64,000 bases of DNA, taken from positions 147,305 through 211,304 of the forward strand of contig CAWJPD010000013.1 in assembly GCA_963844635.1 (NCBI GenBank), read 5' to 3'. A program made the translations under genes and the position numbers. Of the stretch, positions 54,935 through 63,717 are shown in pieces (position 1 is the first letter of the stretch; each line of letters starts with the position of its first letter). This DNA comes from JAJPKK01 sp963844635 (GTDB lineage: Bacteria > Pseudomonadota > Alphaproteobacteria > Rhizobiales > Xanthobacteraceae). The notes beneath the pieces are model-generated. The model did not search any database and was not told the origin of the DNA. It worked only from the letters and a program-made list of their open reading frames with translations.

Positions 54935-55693
54935 ATGGCTTCCTACGATTTTCGCAGCCCCCGCCTGTTTGTCCCCGTTTCGCTCGCCCCCGGCGCGACC
55001 GTTCCGCTTGCAGTTGCCCAGGCGCACTACCTTGTCAATGTGCTGCGGCTCAAGCTCGGTGCTTCGATCCTCATCTTTAACGGCAGCGACGGCGAATGGA
55101 AAGCGCATCTCGACGTCTCCTCGCGCCATCGCCCGAGTCTCGTCCTGGAAACACAGACGCGGCCGCAACCACAAGCAGGAAACCTCCATTACCTGTTTTC
55201 GCCGCTCAAGCGGGCACGCCTGGATTACATGGTCCAAAAAGCCGTCGAAATGGGGGCGTCGCTGCTGCAACCGGTGATCATGCGCCATACCCAGGCCGAA
55301 CGCGTCAAGCATGAGCGCATGCGCGCAAATGCGATCGAAGCCGCCGAGCAATGCGGCATCCTTGCTGTTCCGCAGGTGATGGCGCCGCTCACCTTCAAGG
55401 ACGCGATCGCGGCCCTGTCCGCCGAGCGGTGCCTCGTCTTCTGCGACGAGGAGGCCGCCACCGGCGACCCCGTTGCCCGCTTGCGCGCAGCGCTAGGCAC
55501 ATCGGAGGTCGGCACCGCCGCGCTTGCCATCATGATTGGCCCTGAGGGAGGCTTTGCTGAGGAAGAGCGCGCCGCACTCCTGTCGCGACGACAAACGATT
55601 CGCATTGCCCTCGGTCCGCGCATTCTGCGCGCAGATACTGCTGCGGTCGCGGCCCTTGCCCTTGTTCAAGCGGTAATCGGCGATTGGCGATAG
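54935..55693 (+). CDS. rsmE: 16S rRNA (uracil1498-N3)-methyltransferase
   Basis: 252 residues, with SPOUT/RsmE signatures: AQAHYLVNVLRLKLGASILI, RLDYMVQKAVEMGASLLQPV, RANAIEAAEQCGILAVPQV, IMIGPEGGFAEEERAAL and IALGPRILRADTAAVAAL, which forms the SAM-binding knot. ATG 54935 (MASYDFRSPRLF) is chosen because homologues begin at this strand; two in-frame upstream ATGs exist (54815, 54901). It methylates 16S rRNA at U1498 in assembled 30S subunits. Confidence 0.93.
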   Translation: MASYDFRSPRLFVPVSLAPGATVPLAVAQAHYLVNVLRLKLGASILIFNGSDGEWKAHLDVSSRHRPSLVLETQTRPQPQAGNLHYLFSPLKRARLDYMVQKAVEMGASLLQPVIMRHTQAERVKHERMRANAIEAAEQCGILAVPQVMAPLTFKDAIAALSAERCLVFCDEEAATGDPVARLRAALGTSEVGTAALAIMIGPEGGFAEEERAALLSRRQTIRIALGPRILRADTAAVAALALVQAVIGDWR

Positions 55694-55761
55694 GTTTTTT
55701 GCAATTTGCCGCTTGATTTGCGCAACGCGTCGCGGCACCGTCCTCTGGGGTGGAGCGAATC

Positions 55762-56229
55762 ATGGGCGCGGACCTTTTCAAATCCATAGCTGCTGTTCTC
55801 ATTGCGGCGATCCTGGCCCCATTCGCTGTTTCAGGCGAAGGCTGGGCAGCCGGTCTTGGCGAGAAGAATTTTTGGATGTCGGGGCCGCGTTACGACCACG
55901 ACGTTCCTTTGTGTTTTGAGCACGGTCCACTCGATCACATCATCACGCGCTTCATCGAGCGGGAGCGGAGATTTTGGGATTCCAACGTGCAACTGCTCGG
56001 GTTCGAGGATATCCGCGAAATCGCCTTCGAACCGTGGGCGTCGCAGACGATTCCGCGGCGGTTCTGCTCCGCCTCGGTCCTGGTCTCGGACGGCAAGAAA
56101 CACCGGATCTATTATTCCATCATTGAAGATGGCGGCATTATCGGCGCGACCTACGGGGTTGAATGGTGCGTTGTCGGACTTGACCGCAATTGGGCCTATA
56201 ATCCCGCTTGCAGGTTGGCAAAGCCATAA
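55762..56229 (+). CDS. exported hypothetical protein
   Basis: 155 residues. A signal peptide (LFKSIAAVLIAAILAPFAVS, cleavage near GWA) precedes a small globular domain with three cysteines (VPLCFEHG, RRFCSASVLVSDGKKHRIYY, GVEWCVVGLDRNWAYNPACR). ATG 55762 is preferred for its GGAG at 8 bases. It is followed 51 bases later by RNase T2 on the same strand. I do not recognise a family; it resembles short conserved secreted proteins of Bradyrhizobium. Confidence 0.65.
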   Translation: MGADLFKSIAAVLIAAILAPFAVSGEGWAAGLGEKNFWMSGPRYDHDVPLCFEHGPLDHIITRFIERERRFWDSNVQLLGFEDIREIAFEPWASQTIPRRFCSASVLVSDGKKHRIYYSIIEDGGIIGATYGVEWCVVGLDRNWAYNPACRLAKP

Positions 56230-56280
56230 AGGGTGCCTCGGGTGTCCTGACCCGTTGCAAGGTCGAGCTGAGGAGTACCA

Positions 56281-56952
56281 ATGCGTCGCGTATTCGCCGG
56301 CTTGTTGACTGCCGCGTTGCTCCCGACCCTTTCAGGAGTGGCGTCGCTACAGGCGCAGGACCTTCGCCGGGATGAACCCGGCAAATTCGATTATTACGTG
56401 CTGGTGCTGTCTTGGTCGCCGTCCTATTGCGCTGGCAGCCGCGACCGCTTCTCGACGCGGCCAGACCCGCAATGCGAGGGGCGGCCGTTCTCGTTCGTCG
56501 TCCACGGTCTATGGCCGCAATACGAGCGGGGTTTTCCTGAAGATTGTCAGGTGCCGGCACCGCGGCTCAGCCGCAACATTGTCGGGAGCATGCTCGACCT
56601 GATGCCCTCGCCGCGGCTTGTCTATCATGAGTGGGATCGTCACGGCACCTGTTCCGGCCTTGGCCAGGGGGCCTATTTCGATACCATTCGCAAGGCCCGC
56701 GAGGCCGTGAAAATCCCGCCGGACTACCTCAACCTGACTTCACCGCTGACCGTCGCACCCGACGATGTCGCCAATGCGTTTGTCGCTTCGAATCCTGGCT
56801 TGTCCCATGACGGACTCTCGGTGTCATGCAGCGGCCGGCGCTTGAGCGAGGTGCGCATCTGCATGTCGCGCGATCTCAAGTTCCGCGATTGTCCCGAAAT
56901 CGTGCAGCGCTCCTGCCGTCGCGACCGGGTGCTGATGCCGCCGGTCCGCTAA
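56281..56952 (+). CDS. ribonuclease T2 family protein
   Basis: 223 residues with a signal peptide ending about residue 25. Both catalytic segments are present: FSFVVHGLWPQYERGFPEDC (CAS1, His) and LVYHEWDRHGTCSGLGQGAY (CAS2, Glu-x-x-x-His). LSWSPSYCAG is the usual N-terminal strand with a disulfide cysteine. It cleaves RNA in the periplasm without base specificity. Its TAA stop (56950-56952) lies in the CTAACGCATGAT end of a three-hairpin repeat. Confidence 0.93.
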   Translation: MRRVFAGLLTAALLPTLSGVASLQAQDLRRDEPGKFDYYVLVLSWSPSYCAGSRDRFSTRPDPQCEGRPFSFVVHGLWPQYERGFPEDCQVPAPRLSRNIVGSMLDLMPSPRLVYHEWDRHGTCSGLGQGAYFDTIRKAREAVKIPPDYLNLTSPLTVAPDDVANAFVASNPGLSHDGLSVSCSGRRLSEVRICMSRDLKFRDCPEIVQRSCRRDRVLMPPVR

Positions 56953-57095
56953 CGCATGATGCCGAAAAGGTGCAGACTTTTCGGACGTGGATCATGCGCA
57001 AAATCGACACTCATCCGTCGTCGAGCGCAGTCCGCGACGGCTGCGCAAAACAGAACCGAGCGGGAGGCGTTCACGCTGAGCGCATCCCGCTCTAG
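56949..57095 (-). repeat. three-hairpin repeat, long form bridging two gene ends (copy 11)
   Basis: CTAACGCATGATGCCG to GAGCGCATCCCGCTCTAG. Its left end supplies the TAA of the RNase T2 gene (plus) and its right end CTAG supplies the TAG (57092-57094) of the secreted protein on the minus strand. The element exactly fills the space between two convergent genes. Confidence 0.9.
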
Positions 57096-57583
57096 GGCTT
57101 CTTGAACGTGATCTCGCCGGGCATCACCTGGAACTGGGAGGTCACGCGTTTGAACGGCTCCCAAGTCTGGGAATGGCCGCGCATGTCGGTCGCGGTCGCC
57201 TTGTAGGCAAAGGTACCGCTCGGATAGGACGCCGGGATCTGCCAGGCCACGACCCAGAAATAATCGGTCGGGCTGGCCGGCGGGTGACCGCCGTAATATG
57301 CCGGCAGCTTGTCGCCGTTCGGCAGTTCGACGATCAGACTTTTCAGATCATCCTTTCCAAGCACCTTGCCGTCGTGATCCATTACGCGGAAACGAAATAC
57401 GACCTTTTCCAGATGTTGAAACTGGTTGGTCAATACACAGATCGGGCCAGGCGCCCCTTCCTGGTTGCCGCGCACCATATCGCCCTCGACGAACAGGTCC
57501 TGGGCGTTCGCGGGATGAGACGTGGCGAACATCGCCAGCGACAGCGCCGCCGCGGAAACCATCAGAACTTGCAGCTGAGCCAT
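57092..57583 (-). CDS. exported hypothetical protein (beta-sandwich-like)
   Basis: 163 residues with a signal peptide (about 1-28, cleavage ANA-QD). The mature part is beta-rich: MVRGNQEGAPGPICVLTNQF, EKVVFRFRVMDHDGKVLGKD, FWVVAWQIPASYPSGTFAYK. It looks like an Ig-type or 'quinol oxidase/dehydrogenase associated' periplasmic domain, but I cannot name the family. The TAG stop comes from the CTAG end of the adjacent repeat. No neighbour is close on the same strand. Confidence 0.7.
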   Translation of the reverse strand: MAQLQVLMVSAAALSLAMFATSHPANAQDLFVEGDMVRGNQEGAPGPICVLTNQFQHLEKVVFRFRVMDHDGKVLGKDDLKSLIVELPNGDKLPAYYGGHPPASPTDYFWVVAWQIPASYPSGTFAYKATATDMRGHSQTWEPFKRVTSQFQVMPGEITFKKP

Positions 57584-57739
57584 GGGACCGCCCCTTTCGG
57601 ATCGAATAAAGCGAAACCGCTTTGCTGGGCGATATTATCCCTCGCGAGCGTGAATTTGGAAGAGGCTAGGCGAGCTACCGGAAGCGATCGGCGCGGCCAG
57701 CGCCGTGTACGTTTAAAGTCGCTTCCCGGCCGATCGCCT

Positions 57740-57965
57740 CTAAGCGGGATGCCTTCAGTTGAGCGCGCGCCGACCAGGTCAATCGCCTCCGGCTCCGTCT
57801 CTTTGATTTTGCGCATGATCTTCGTCAGGAGGTCTGCAGCTTATCGGGATCATGCGCTGTCTTGCGCATGATCTTGTCCGAAAAGTCTGCAACTTTTCGG
57901 GATCATACGCAGTCTTGCGCATGATCTTGTCCGAAAAGTCTGCAACTTTTCGGGATCATGCGGAG
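57740..57965 (+). repeat. three-hairpin repeat with hairpin C in three tandem copies (copy 12)
   Basis: A degraded hairpin A (CTAAGCGGGATGCCTTCAG) and a degraded hairpin C are followed by two nearly identical 53-bp units (57860-57912, 57913-57965; 51 of 53 positions match). Each unit runs TCTTGCGCATGATCTTGTCC to GGGATCATRCGSAG. The last unit contains the TGA stop of the DTW gene (57956-57958). The rest of 57584-57739 shows no gene. Confidence 0.9.
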
Positions 57966-58690
57966 CCGGCCTTCGCCTGAGGCCCTTGCGCGGCATCGAC
58001 ACCACCGTCCCGGGCGGCCGCCCGATAGCACGACAGCATCCGCTCGAAGCTCGCGATCAGTGCGGGTTCGATCTCCGGCCGGCCTTCGAGCCGGCCCACC
58101 AGCATTCCGGCCGCCTCGATGGTGGCGAGGCTGTCGCGGCGTGGCTCGCGCCGAAGTGCGCCGTAACGGGATCGCTGCGGCGACCTCAGGGTGACGCGCC
58201 GGCATTTGAGCATCCACGGGTTTCGCCACCACAGCGATTTTGCCTGGCTCCAATTGCCGTCGAGCAGCACCACGCCTTCGATCTCGGCCGCCGCGCCATC
58301 CTGGTCGCGCTCTGGCTCGCCTCGGCGGTCGAGGAACAAGACATCGCGGTCGGGCGTGTTTTTCGTGAGCTTCGCGGAGCCGAGATAAAGGACGGCCCAG
58401 CGCCTCGAGTCGGCCGGGCGGCCGAGAATCTTCGTCAGGCTTGGCCACGACAGGCCGACCTTGAGCAGCGCGTGACGGAAGTGCAAGGCGGCAAGGCGCG
58501 CGGTGCCGAGCAGGCGACCCTGTTCCCGCGGGTGCTGCAGGATCAGCACCGAGACGCGATTGTCGATCGGCACGATGTCACGGCATATGCACAGCGCCGC
58601 CGGCTTGCCGCAGTGCGGGCAAAGCGCTTCACACGAGGGCGCGCCGCCCGCGTCCTGCCTCGCGCCAAGGCCCGGGGTCGTCTCGCTCAT
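57956..58690 (-). CDS. DTW-domain protein (tRNA acp-transferase-like)
   Basis: 244 residues. An N-terminal zinc-ribbon-like start CPHCGKPAALCICRDIVPID is typical of the DTW/TapT family. VSVLILQHPREQGRLLGTAR and the core VVLLDGNWSQAKSLWWRNPW follow; the name-giving D-x-T-W reads D-G-N-W here. Family members add a 3-amino-3-carboxypropyl group to uridine in tRNA. ATG 58690 overlaps the TauD stop by 4 bases, so translation is coupled. The stop lies in a repeat. Confidence 0.85.
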   Translation of the reverse strand: MSETTPGLGARQDAGGAPSCEALCPHCGKPAALCICRDIVPIDNRVSVLILQHPREQGRLLGTARLAALHFRHALLKVGLSWPSLTKILGRPADSRRWAVLYLGSAKLTKNTPDRDVLFLDRRGEPERDQDGAAAEIEGVVLLDGNWSQAKSLWWRNPWMLKCRRVTLRSPQRSRYGALRREPRRDSLATIEAAGMLVGRLEGRPEIEPALIASFERMLSCYRAAARDGGVDAAQGPQAKAGSA

Positions 58691-59556
58691 TCGTACAACG
58701 GCTCGCCTTCGACGGTGCAGCGCCGGAGCAGGCGCCGCTCGGTGTTGGGAAAATCGGTACGGGCATGGATGGTGCAACGGTTGTCCCACATCACGAAATC
58801 GCCGAGGCGCCAGACGTGCTCGAAAATGAATTCTGGCCGTTCGCCGATCTCGTACAGCTGGTCGAGCAGTTCGGCGCTTTCTTGCGCGCTCACGCCCTCG
58901 ATGCGGGTGGTCATCAGCCGGTCGACGAACAGGCTTTTGCGGCCAGTTTCCGGGTGGGTGATGAACACGGGGTGGATGTGATGTGGAATACCGCTGATAT
59001 CGCCTGAGCTCGATGCCTGCCGCGCACGGTTGTACTCGTGGATATGCAGGGCTTTCCTTCCCTTGAGCTTTTCCTTGAGCGCCGGCGGTACCGCGCCATA
59101 AGCCTTGTACATGTTCCCAAACAGCGTGTTGCCGCCGGTTGAGGGCAGCTCGATCGCATAAAGCATGGTGTATTTGTACGGTCGCGGCGTGTATCCGCCG
59201 TCGATATGGAACCAGAACTCGCCTTCGCCGAATGCACCGATCGGCTGGCCATCGACCTTGATATTGGAAACCAGCAGAATCTTTTGGTTGTCCTGGCGAA
59301 TCCCTTCGGCGCGGCTGCGCAGCTGCTCGGGCGCCTGTTTGCGGTCCCCCAGCATGCCGAAATACGACGCAAAACGTAGTTGGTCCTCCTGCGAGATCGC
59401 CTGACCGCGAAACACGAGGACGAGATGCCGGCGCCACGCCTCCTTGATCGCCACCACAATATCGTCCGCCAGCGGCCGGGTGAGGTCGATCCCTTTGATT
59501 TCGGCGCCGCAGGCTGCGGACAATGGCGTGACCTCGATATCGATTGCGGCTTGCAT
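58687..59556 (-). CDS. TauD/TfdA-family Fe(II)/2-oxoglutarate dioxygenase
   Basis: 289 residues. The iron triad is visible as H-x-D in GEFWFHIDGGYTPRPYKY (about 110) and the distal His in WDNRCTIHARTDFPNTERR (about 265). The Arg that binds 2-oxoglutarate lies in RRLLRRCTVEGE. GACLTRPL-like GIDLTRPLADDIVVAI is the usual N-terminus. ATG 59556 has GGAGG 5 bases upstream. The substrate cannot be inferred; members hydroxylate taurine, 2,4-D and other small molecules. It is coupled to the DTW gene. Confidence 0.9.
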   Translation of the reverse strand: MQAAIDIEVTPLSAACGAEIKGIDLTRPLADDIVVAIKEAWRRHLVLVFRGQAISQEDQLRFASYFGMLGDRKQAPEQLRSRAEGIRQDNQKILLVSNIKVDGQPIGAFGEGEFWFHIDGGYTPRPYKYTMLYAIELPSTGGNTLFGNMYKAYGAVPPALKEKLKGRKALHIHEYNRARQASSSGDISGIPHHIHPVFITHPETGRKSLFVDRLMTTRIEGVSAQESAELLDQLYEIGERPEFIFEHVWRLGDFVMWDNRCTIHARTDFPNTERRLLRRCTVEGEPLYE

Positions 59557-59852
59557 GTGTCCTCCAGCGCCCGAAGCGCGGCCCCTGCCTCGATACCACA
59601 GGCATGCCGCGCCATTGAACCATCCCGCGCGCGCCGATCGACGTATCGCTCCCGGTCCGAATGCGGCGGAAGCGGGATTGGCGTCGCCGGCGGGAGGTCG
59701 GCGAGACCGCGATGCCCGCGGACGGGAACCCTCGCCGTCGATACCAGTCCCGCCCCAATCTCGCAGCATGGTTGCCCTGCGGTTACCGTTCATTATGGTG
59801 TGTAATGTTATAAAGGCGCGCAAATGCCCGTGACGAGGAGGGGCCAGACTTA

Positions 59853-61611
59853 ATGTCCCGCGCTGTCATCGCGGACCGCTCTCGGCTGTCATGGCTGGCG
59901 CTTCGACGCAGGCTCAACATCCTCAAGGGACGAGCACTCGTTCATCCGCTGGCAGGGCTGTTTTTCTGGTCATCGCCGGGCGAGCGCCTCGTCATTGCGC
60001 CCCAAGAGCTGCGTACCGCCGACCCGACCCATGCCAGCGAGATCTATGCTGGCCGCTTCGCCTTTGCCGGCAAGGTGGTCGTCAGCGAAGGCCGTTCGCC
60101 GTTCGAAATGGTGGCCCCGAGCGAAGAATGGGCCGAAGGCCTGTTCGGCTTTAGCTGGCTGCGGCACCTGCGCGCCGCCAATTCCGCGATCACCCGCGCC
60201 AATGCTCGCGCCCTTGTTGATGAATGGATCGCCTTGCAGGGCGGTGGGCACCCGATCGCTTGGCAGCCCGAAATCGTCGCGCGCCGCATCATTTCCTGGC
60301 TCAGCCAGGCGACCCTCATCCTCGATGATGCCGATGTGCGCTTTTACCGTCGCTTTCTGCGCAATCTCACCCGCCAAGTGCGATATCTGCGCAACACCGT
60401 GAACGACACGCGGGACGGCGTGCCGCGGCTGCAGGCGCGGATCGCGCTCGCCTATGCTTCGCTGTGCCTTGCCAAGCAGATCCGCCATCTGCGCGCGGCG
60501 ACGCGGCGGCTGGTGAACGAAATCGACCGCCAGGTGCTGCCCGATGGCGGCCATATCAGTCGCAATCCCGGCGTCATCATCGAAATTCTGCTCGATCTGC
60601 TGCCGCTCAGCCAAGCCTATTCGGCACGCAACGTGGCGCCGCCGCCGCAGCTCATCAATGCGATCGACCGCATGATGCCGATGCTGCGTTTCTTTCGCCA
60701 CAACGACGGCTGCTTCGGGCTGTTCAACGGCATGGGACCGACGCAGCCGGACCTGTTGGCGACGGTGCTCGCCTATGACGACGCGCGCGGCACCCCGGTC
60801 GCCAATGCGCCCTATTCCGGCTACCAGCGGCTCGATGCAGCCGGCACCACGCTGCTGATGGACACCGGCGGCCCGCCGCCTGCGGAAGTCAGCGCCGACG
60901 CCCATGCCGGTTGCCTCTCCTTCGAGCTATCCAGCAATCAGCAGCGCATCATCGTCAATTGCGGAATGCCAGCGACCGGGCGCGACAACTGGCGGCAGGT
61001 GTCGCGCGCGACAGCGGCGCACTCCACCGTGACCTTCAACGACACGTCGTCATGCCGCTTTCTCGAATTCGGTGACGTTCCGGGGCCTGTTCGGCGTCGC
61101 CATCGTCGATGGCCCCGACAGCGTCAGCGTGTCGCGAGAGATCGAGGACCATACGACCGTGCTTCGTACCGCGCATGACGGCTACGCCGATCGTTTCGGT
61201 ATCATCCACGAACGCTTCATTTCGTTGAGCGAGGACGGCAACCGACTCGACGGGGAAGACGTTTTTCTCCCGGCCACCGGCAATGCGCTGCCTGAGGATG
61301 CACCCGACCGCTTTGCCGTCCGCTTCCACCTTCATCCGGCGATCCGCGTCAACCGGCTTACCGACGGCCACGGCGCCGTGCTGCTGCTCCCCAACAAGGA
61401 TGTCTGGAACCTGAATTCGCATGAAGATGTCGTCGAGATCGAGGAAAGCGTCTATCTGGGTGGTCAGGACGGTCCGCGCCGTACCGCGCAAATCGTCATC
61501 TACGGTCGGGCCCACGAAGTGCATCGTGTGCACTGGACCTTCGCCCATGTGCCGCAGCTCAATTCCTCAGCGCGGCGCGCACGCGCCGGAGAGGGCGAGC
61601 AGCCGGTGTAG
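59853..61611 (+). CDS. heparinase II/III-like protein, one frameshift
   Basis: The N-terminal helical toroid part runs LRHLRAANSAITRANARALV, GGHPIAWQPEIVARRIISWL, LPDGGHISRNPGVIIEILLD and PYSGYQRLDAAGTTLLMDTG. The C-terminal beta-sandwich (FRGLFGVAIVDGPDSVSVS, RFHLHPAIRVNRLTDGHGAV) is one frame away. One extra base near 61065-61078 explains it; corrected length is about 585 residues. Such proteins sit upstream of purH in many Hyphomicrobiales. They resemble polysaccharide lyases but substrates are unknown. Confidence 0.85.
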
Positions 61612-61700
61612 AGCATGATGCGTTTTTGTCGGCTCGCGTTAAAAGCACCCGGCGCGGGTGCGTCGATGATGGAAGAAGATTGCGCGTTGCCCGTTGAAAT

Positions 61701-61889
61701 CCTTCTCCCCTCGCGGGAGAAGGTGGCGCGCGGAGCGCGCCAGATGAGGGGGCGGGACCGCTCCCGTCCTGCTGGTGAGTGTGTCGCAATCAGCCCGACC
61801 ACTCCGAGCGGCTTGCGGCTATAAAGCTCAACCCCCTCACCCGCCAAGCGCTGTCGCGCTCGGCACCCTCTCCCACCACGGGGAGAGGG
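61701..61889. repeat. head-to-head pair of second-family repeats upstream of purH
   Basis: CCTTCTCCCCTCGCGGGAGAAGG...GATGAGGGGG (61701-61752) faces CCCCTCACCCGCC...CCACGGGGAGAGGG (61833-61889), so the two copies are inverted relative to each other around an 80-base spacer and could fold into one long hairpin. They fill most of the 302-base gap between the heparinase stop and the purH start. A fragment GTAGAGCATGATGCG at 61608 resembles the three-hairpin family. Confidence 0.7.
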
Positions 61890-61913
61890 TCCAAGGATTC
61901 AAAAGGCCTCCAC

Positions 61914-63506
61914 ATGGCCGACGCGCTCCGCCGTATTTCCCGGGCCTTGCTGTCGGTTTCGGACAAGACCGGGCTCACCGAAATCGCCCAGCTTCTGGCG
62001 CAACTCGGCGTCGAACTGATCTCGACCGGAGGCACCGCGAAAGTCCTGACCGCGGCCGGCCTTGCGGTGCGCGATGTCGCCGAGGTCACGCAATTCCCTG
62101 AAATGATGGATGGCCGCGTCAAGACGCTGCATCCGATGGTCCATGGCGGCCTCCTGGCAGTACGCGGCAACAGCCAGCATGCGCGGGCCATGGCGCAGCA
62201 CGCAATTCCCGCGATCGACCTGCTGGTGGTCAATCTCTATCCCTTCGAGGAGACCTCCACGGGAGGCGCCGGCTTCGAAGAGTGCATCGAAACCATCGAC
62301 ATTGGCGGTCCCGCGCTCATACGCGCCGCCGCCAAGAACCATGCCGACGTCACCGTGGTGGTCGATCCGAGTGATTACCTGGCCGTGGCAGCAGAACTGA
62401 ACGCGCATCGCGGGGCGACATCGCTGGCGCTGCGCCGGCGGCTTGCCGCGAAGGCCTTTGGGCGCACGGCAGCCTATGACGCCGCGATCGCCAACTGGTT
62501 CGCCGACGCGCTTGCCGAGCCGGCGCCGGATTTCCGCGCCTTTGGCGGCCGCCTCGCCCAAGCGCTCCGCTACGGCGAGAACCCGCACCAAAGCTCCGCC
62601 TTCTATCGCACGCCGAGCCAGCGGTTCGGCATTGCCAGCTCCCGCCAAGTCCAGGGGAAGGAGCTGTCCTACAACAACATTACCGACACCGATGCGGCCT
62701 ATGAGTGCGTCGCCGAATTCGACCCCGGCCGCGCCGCAGCCTGTGTCATCGTCAAGCACGCCAATCCCTGCGGCGCTGCCGAGGACCGGACTCTGCTCGC
62801 CGCGTATCGGCGGGCGCTGGCCTGTGACCCGGTCTCGGCGTTCGGCGGCGTTATCGCCGTCAACCGGACGCTGGATGCCGAAACCGCCGTGGCGATTGCC
62901 GACATTTTTACGGAAGTCGTGATCGCGCCCGACGCGACCGAAGAGGCCATCGCGATCCTCGGTGCAAAGAAGAATTTGCGGCTTCTGCTGGCCGGCGGTG
63001 TGCCGGACCCGCGGGCGCCGGGCACCGCCTTCAAATCGATTGCGGGCGGCCTCCTGGTGCAGTCGCGGGATAGTGCCGTTATCGATGAGGTGCAGCTCAA
63101 AACGGTGACGCAGCGCATGCCCTCGGCGACCGAGCTCCGCGACCTGCACTTTGCGTGGCGCGTCGCCAAGCACGTCAAGTCAAATGCGATCGTTTACGCA
63201 AAGGACGGTGCCACCGTGGGGATCGGTGCCGGCCAGATGAGCAGGGTCGATGCCGCCCGCATCGCCGCCAGCAAGGGAGCGGACGCTGCTCGCGCGGCGG
63301 GACTCGCGGCGCCTCTGACGAACGGCGCCGTGGTCGCGTCGGATGCCTTCTTCCCTTTCGCCGACGGCCTCCTTGCGGCCGTCGAAGCAGGCGCCACCGC
63401 GGTGATCCAGCCCGGCGGATCGTTGCGCGATGACGAAGTCATCCGCGCCGCCGACGACAATGGCATCGCGATGGTGTTCACCGGGGTCCGGCAATTCCGC
63501 CACTAG
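61914..63506 (+). CDS. purH: bifunctional AICAR formyltransferase / IMP cyclohydrolase
   Basis: 530 residues, the family length. The N-terminal IMP cyclohydrolase domain has ALLSVSDKTGLTEIAQLLAQ, LISTGGTAKVLTAAG and GRVKTLHPMVHGGLLAVRGN. The C-terminal formyltransferase domain has RYGENPHQSSAFYR, GKELSYNNITDTDAAYECV and the catalytic VIVKHANPCGAAEDR. It performs the last two steps of purine synthesis. ATG 61914 (MADALRRISRALLSVSD) fits homologues. Its TAG stop (63504-63506) lies in the CTAG of a three-hairpin repeat. Confidence 0.96.
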   Translation: MADALRRISRALLSVSDKTGLTEIAQLLAQLGVELISTGGTAKVLTAAGLAVRDVAEVTQFPEMMDGRVKTLHPMVHGGLLAVRGNSQHARAMAQHAIPAIDLLVVNLYPFEETSTGGAGFEECIETIDIGGPALIRAAAKNHADVTVVVDPSDYLAVAAELNAHRGATSLALRRRLAAKAFGRTAAYDAAIANWFADALAEPAPDFRAFGGRLAQALRYGENPHQSSAFYRTPSQRFGIASSRQVQGKELSYNNITDTDAAYECVAEFDPGRAAACVIVKHANPCGAAEDRTLLAAYRRALACDPVSAFGGVIAVNRTLDAETAVAIADIFTEVVIAPDATEEAIAILGAKKNLRLLLAGGVPDPRAPGTAFKSIAGGLLVQSRDSAVIDEVQLKTVTQRMPSATELRDLHFAWRVAKHVKSNAIVYAKDGATVGIGAGQMSRVDAARIAASKGADAARAAGLAAPLTNGAVVASDAFFPFADGLLAAVEAGATAVIQPGGSLRDDEVIRAADDNGIAMVFTGVRQFRH

Positions 63507-63647
63507 AGCGGGATGCGTTCAGGTTAAATCGCCTCCCGCTCGATTTTCTTTTGCGCATCCGTCGCGGACTACGCTCGACGACGGATGCGCGGTGATTTTG
63601 CGCATGATCTTATCTGAAAAGTCTGCAACTTTACGGGATCATGCGCT
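63503..63647 (+). repeat. three-hairpin repeat, long form (copy 13)
   Basis: CTAGAGCGGGATGCGTTCAG to GGATCATGCGCTG in A-B-C order; the first CTAG contains the purH stop. Confidence 0.92.
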
Positions 63648-63670
63648 GATCAACCCCTGCAACCCTCTGG

Positions 63671-63711
63671 CCAGTCATTCCGGGGCGCGCTTGCGCGAAC
63701 CCGGAATCCAG
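63671..63711 (-). repeat. third repeat family, second copy
   Basis: CCAGTCATTCCGGGGCGCGC to GCGAACCCGGAATCCAG is the reverse complement of the element at 22284-22324 with a different loop. Confidence 0.7.
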
Positions 63712-63717
63712 AAATCC

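Noticed and set aside
57860..57965. CRISPR or minisatellite array
   Set aside because: The units are identical throughout, without spacers, and match hairpin C of the dispersed repeat.
61612..61913. purine riboswitch ahead of purH
   Set aside because: The stretch is explained by two inverted repeats of a dispersed family; no riboswitch core was recognised.
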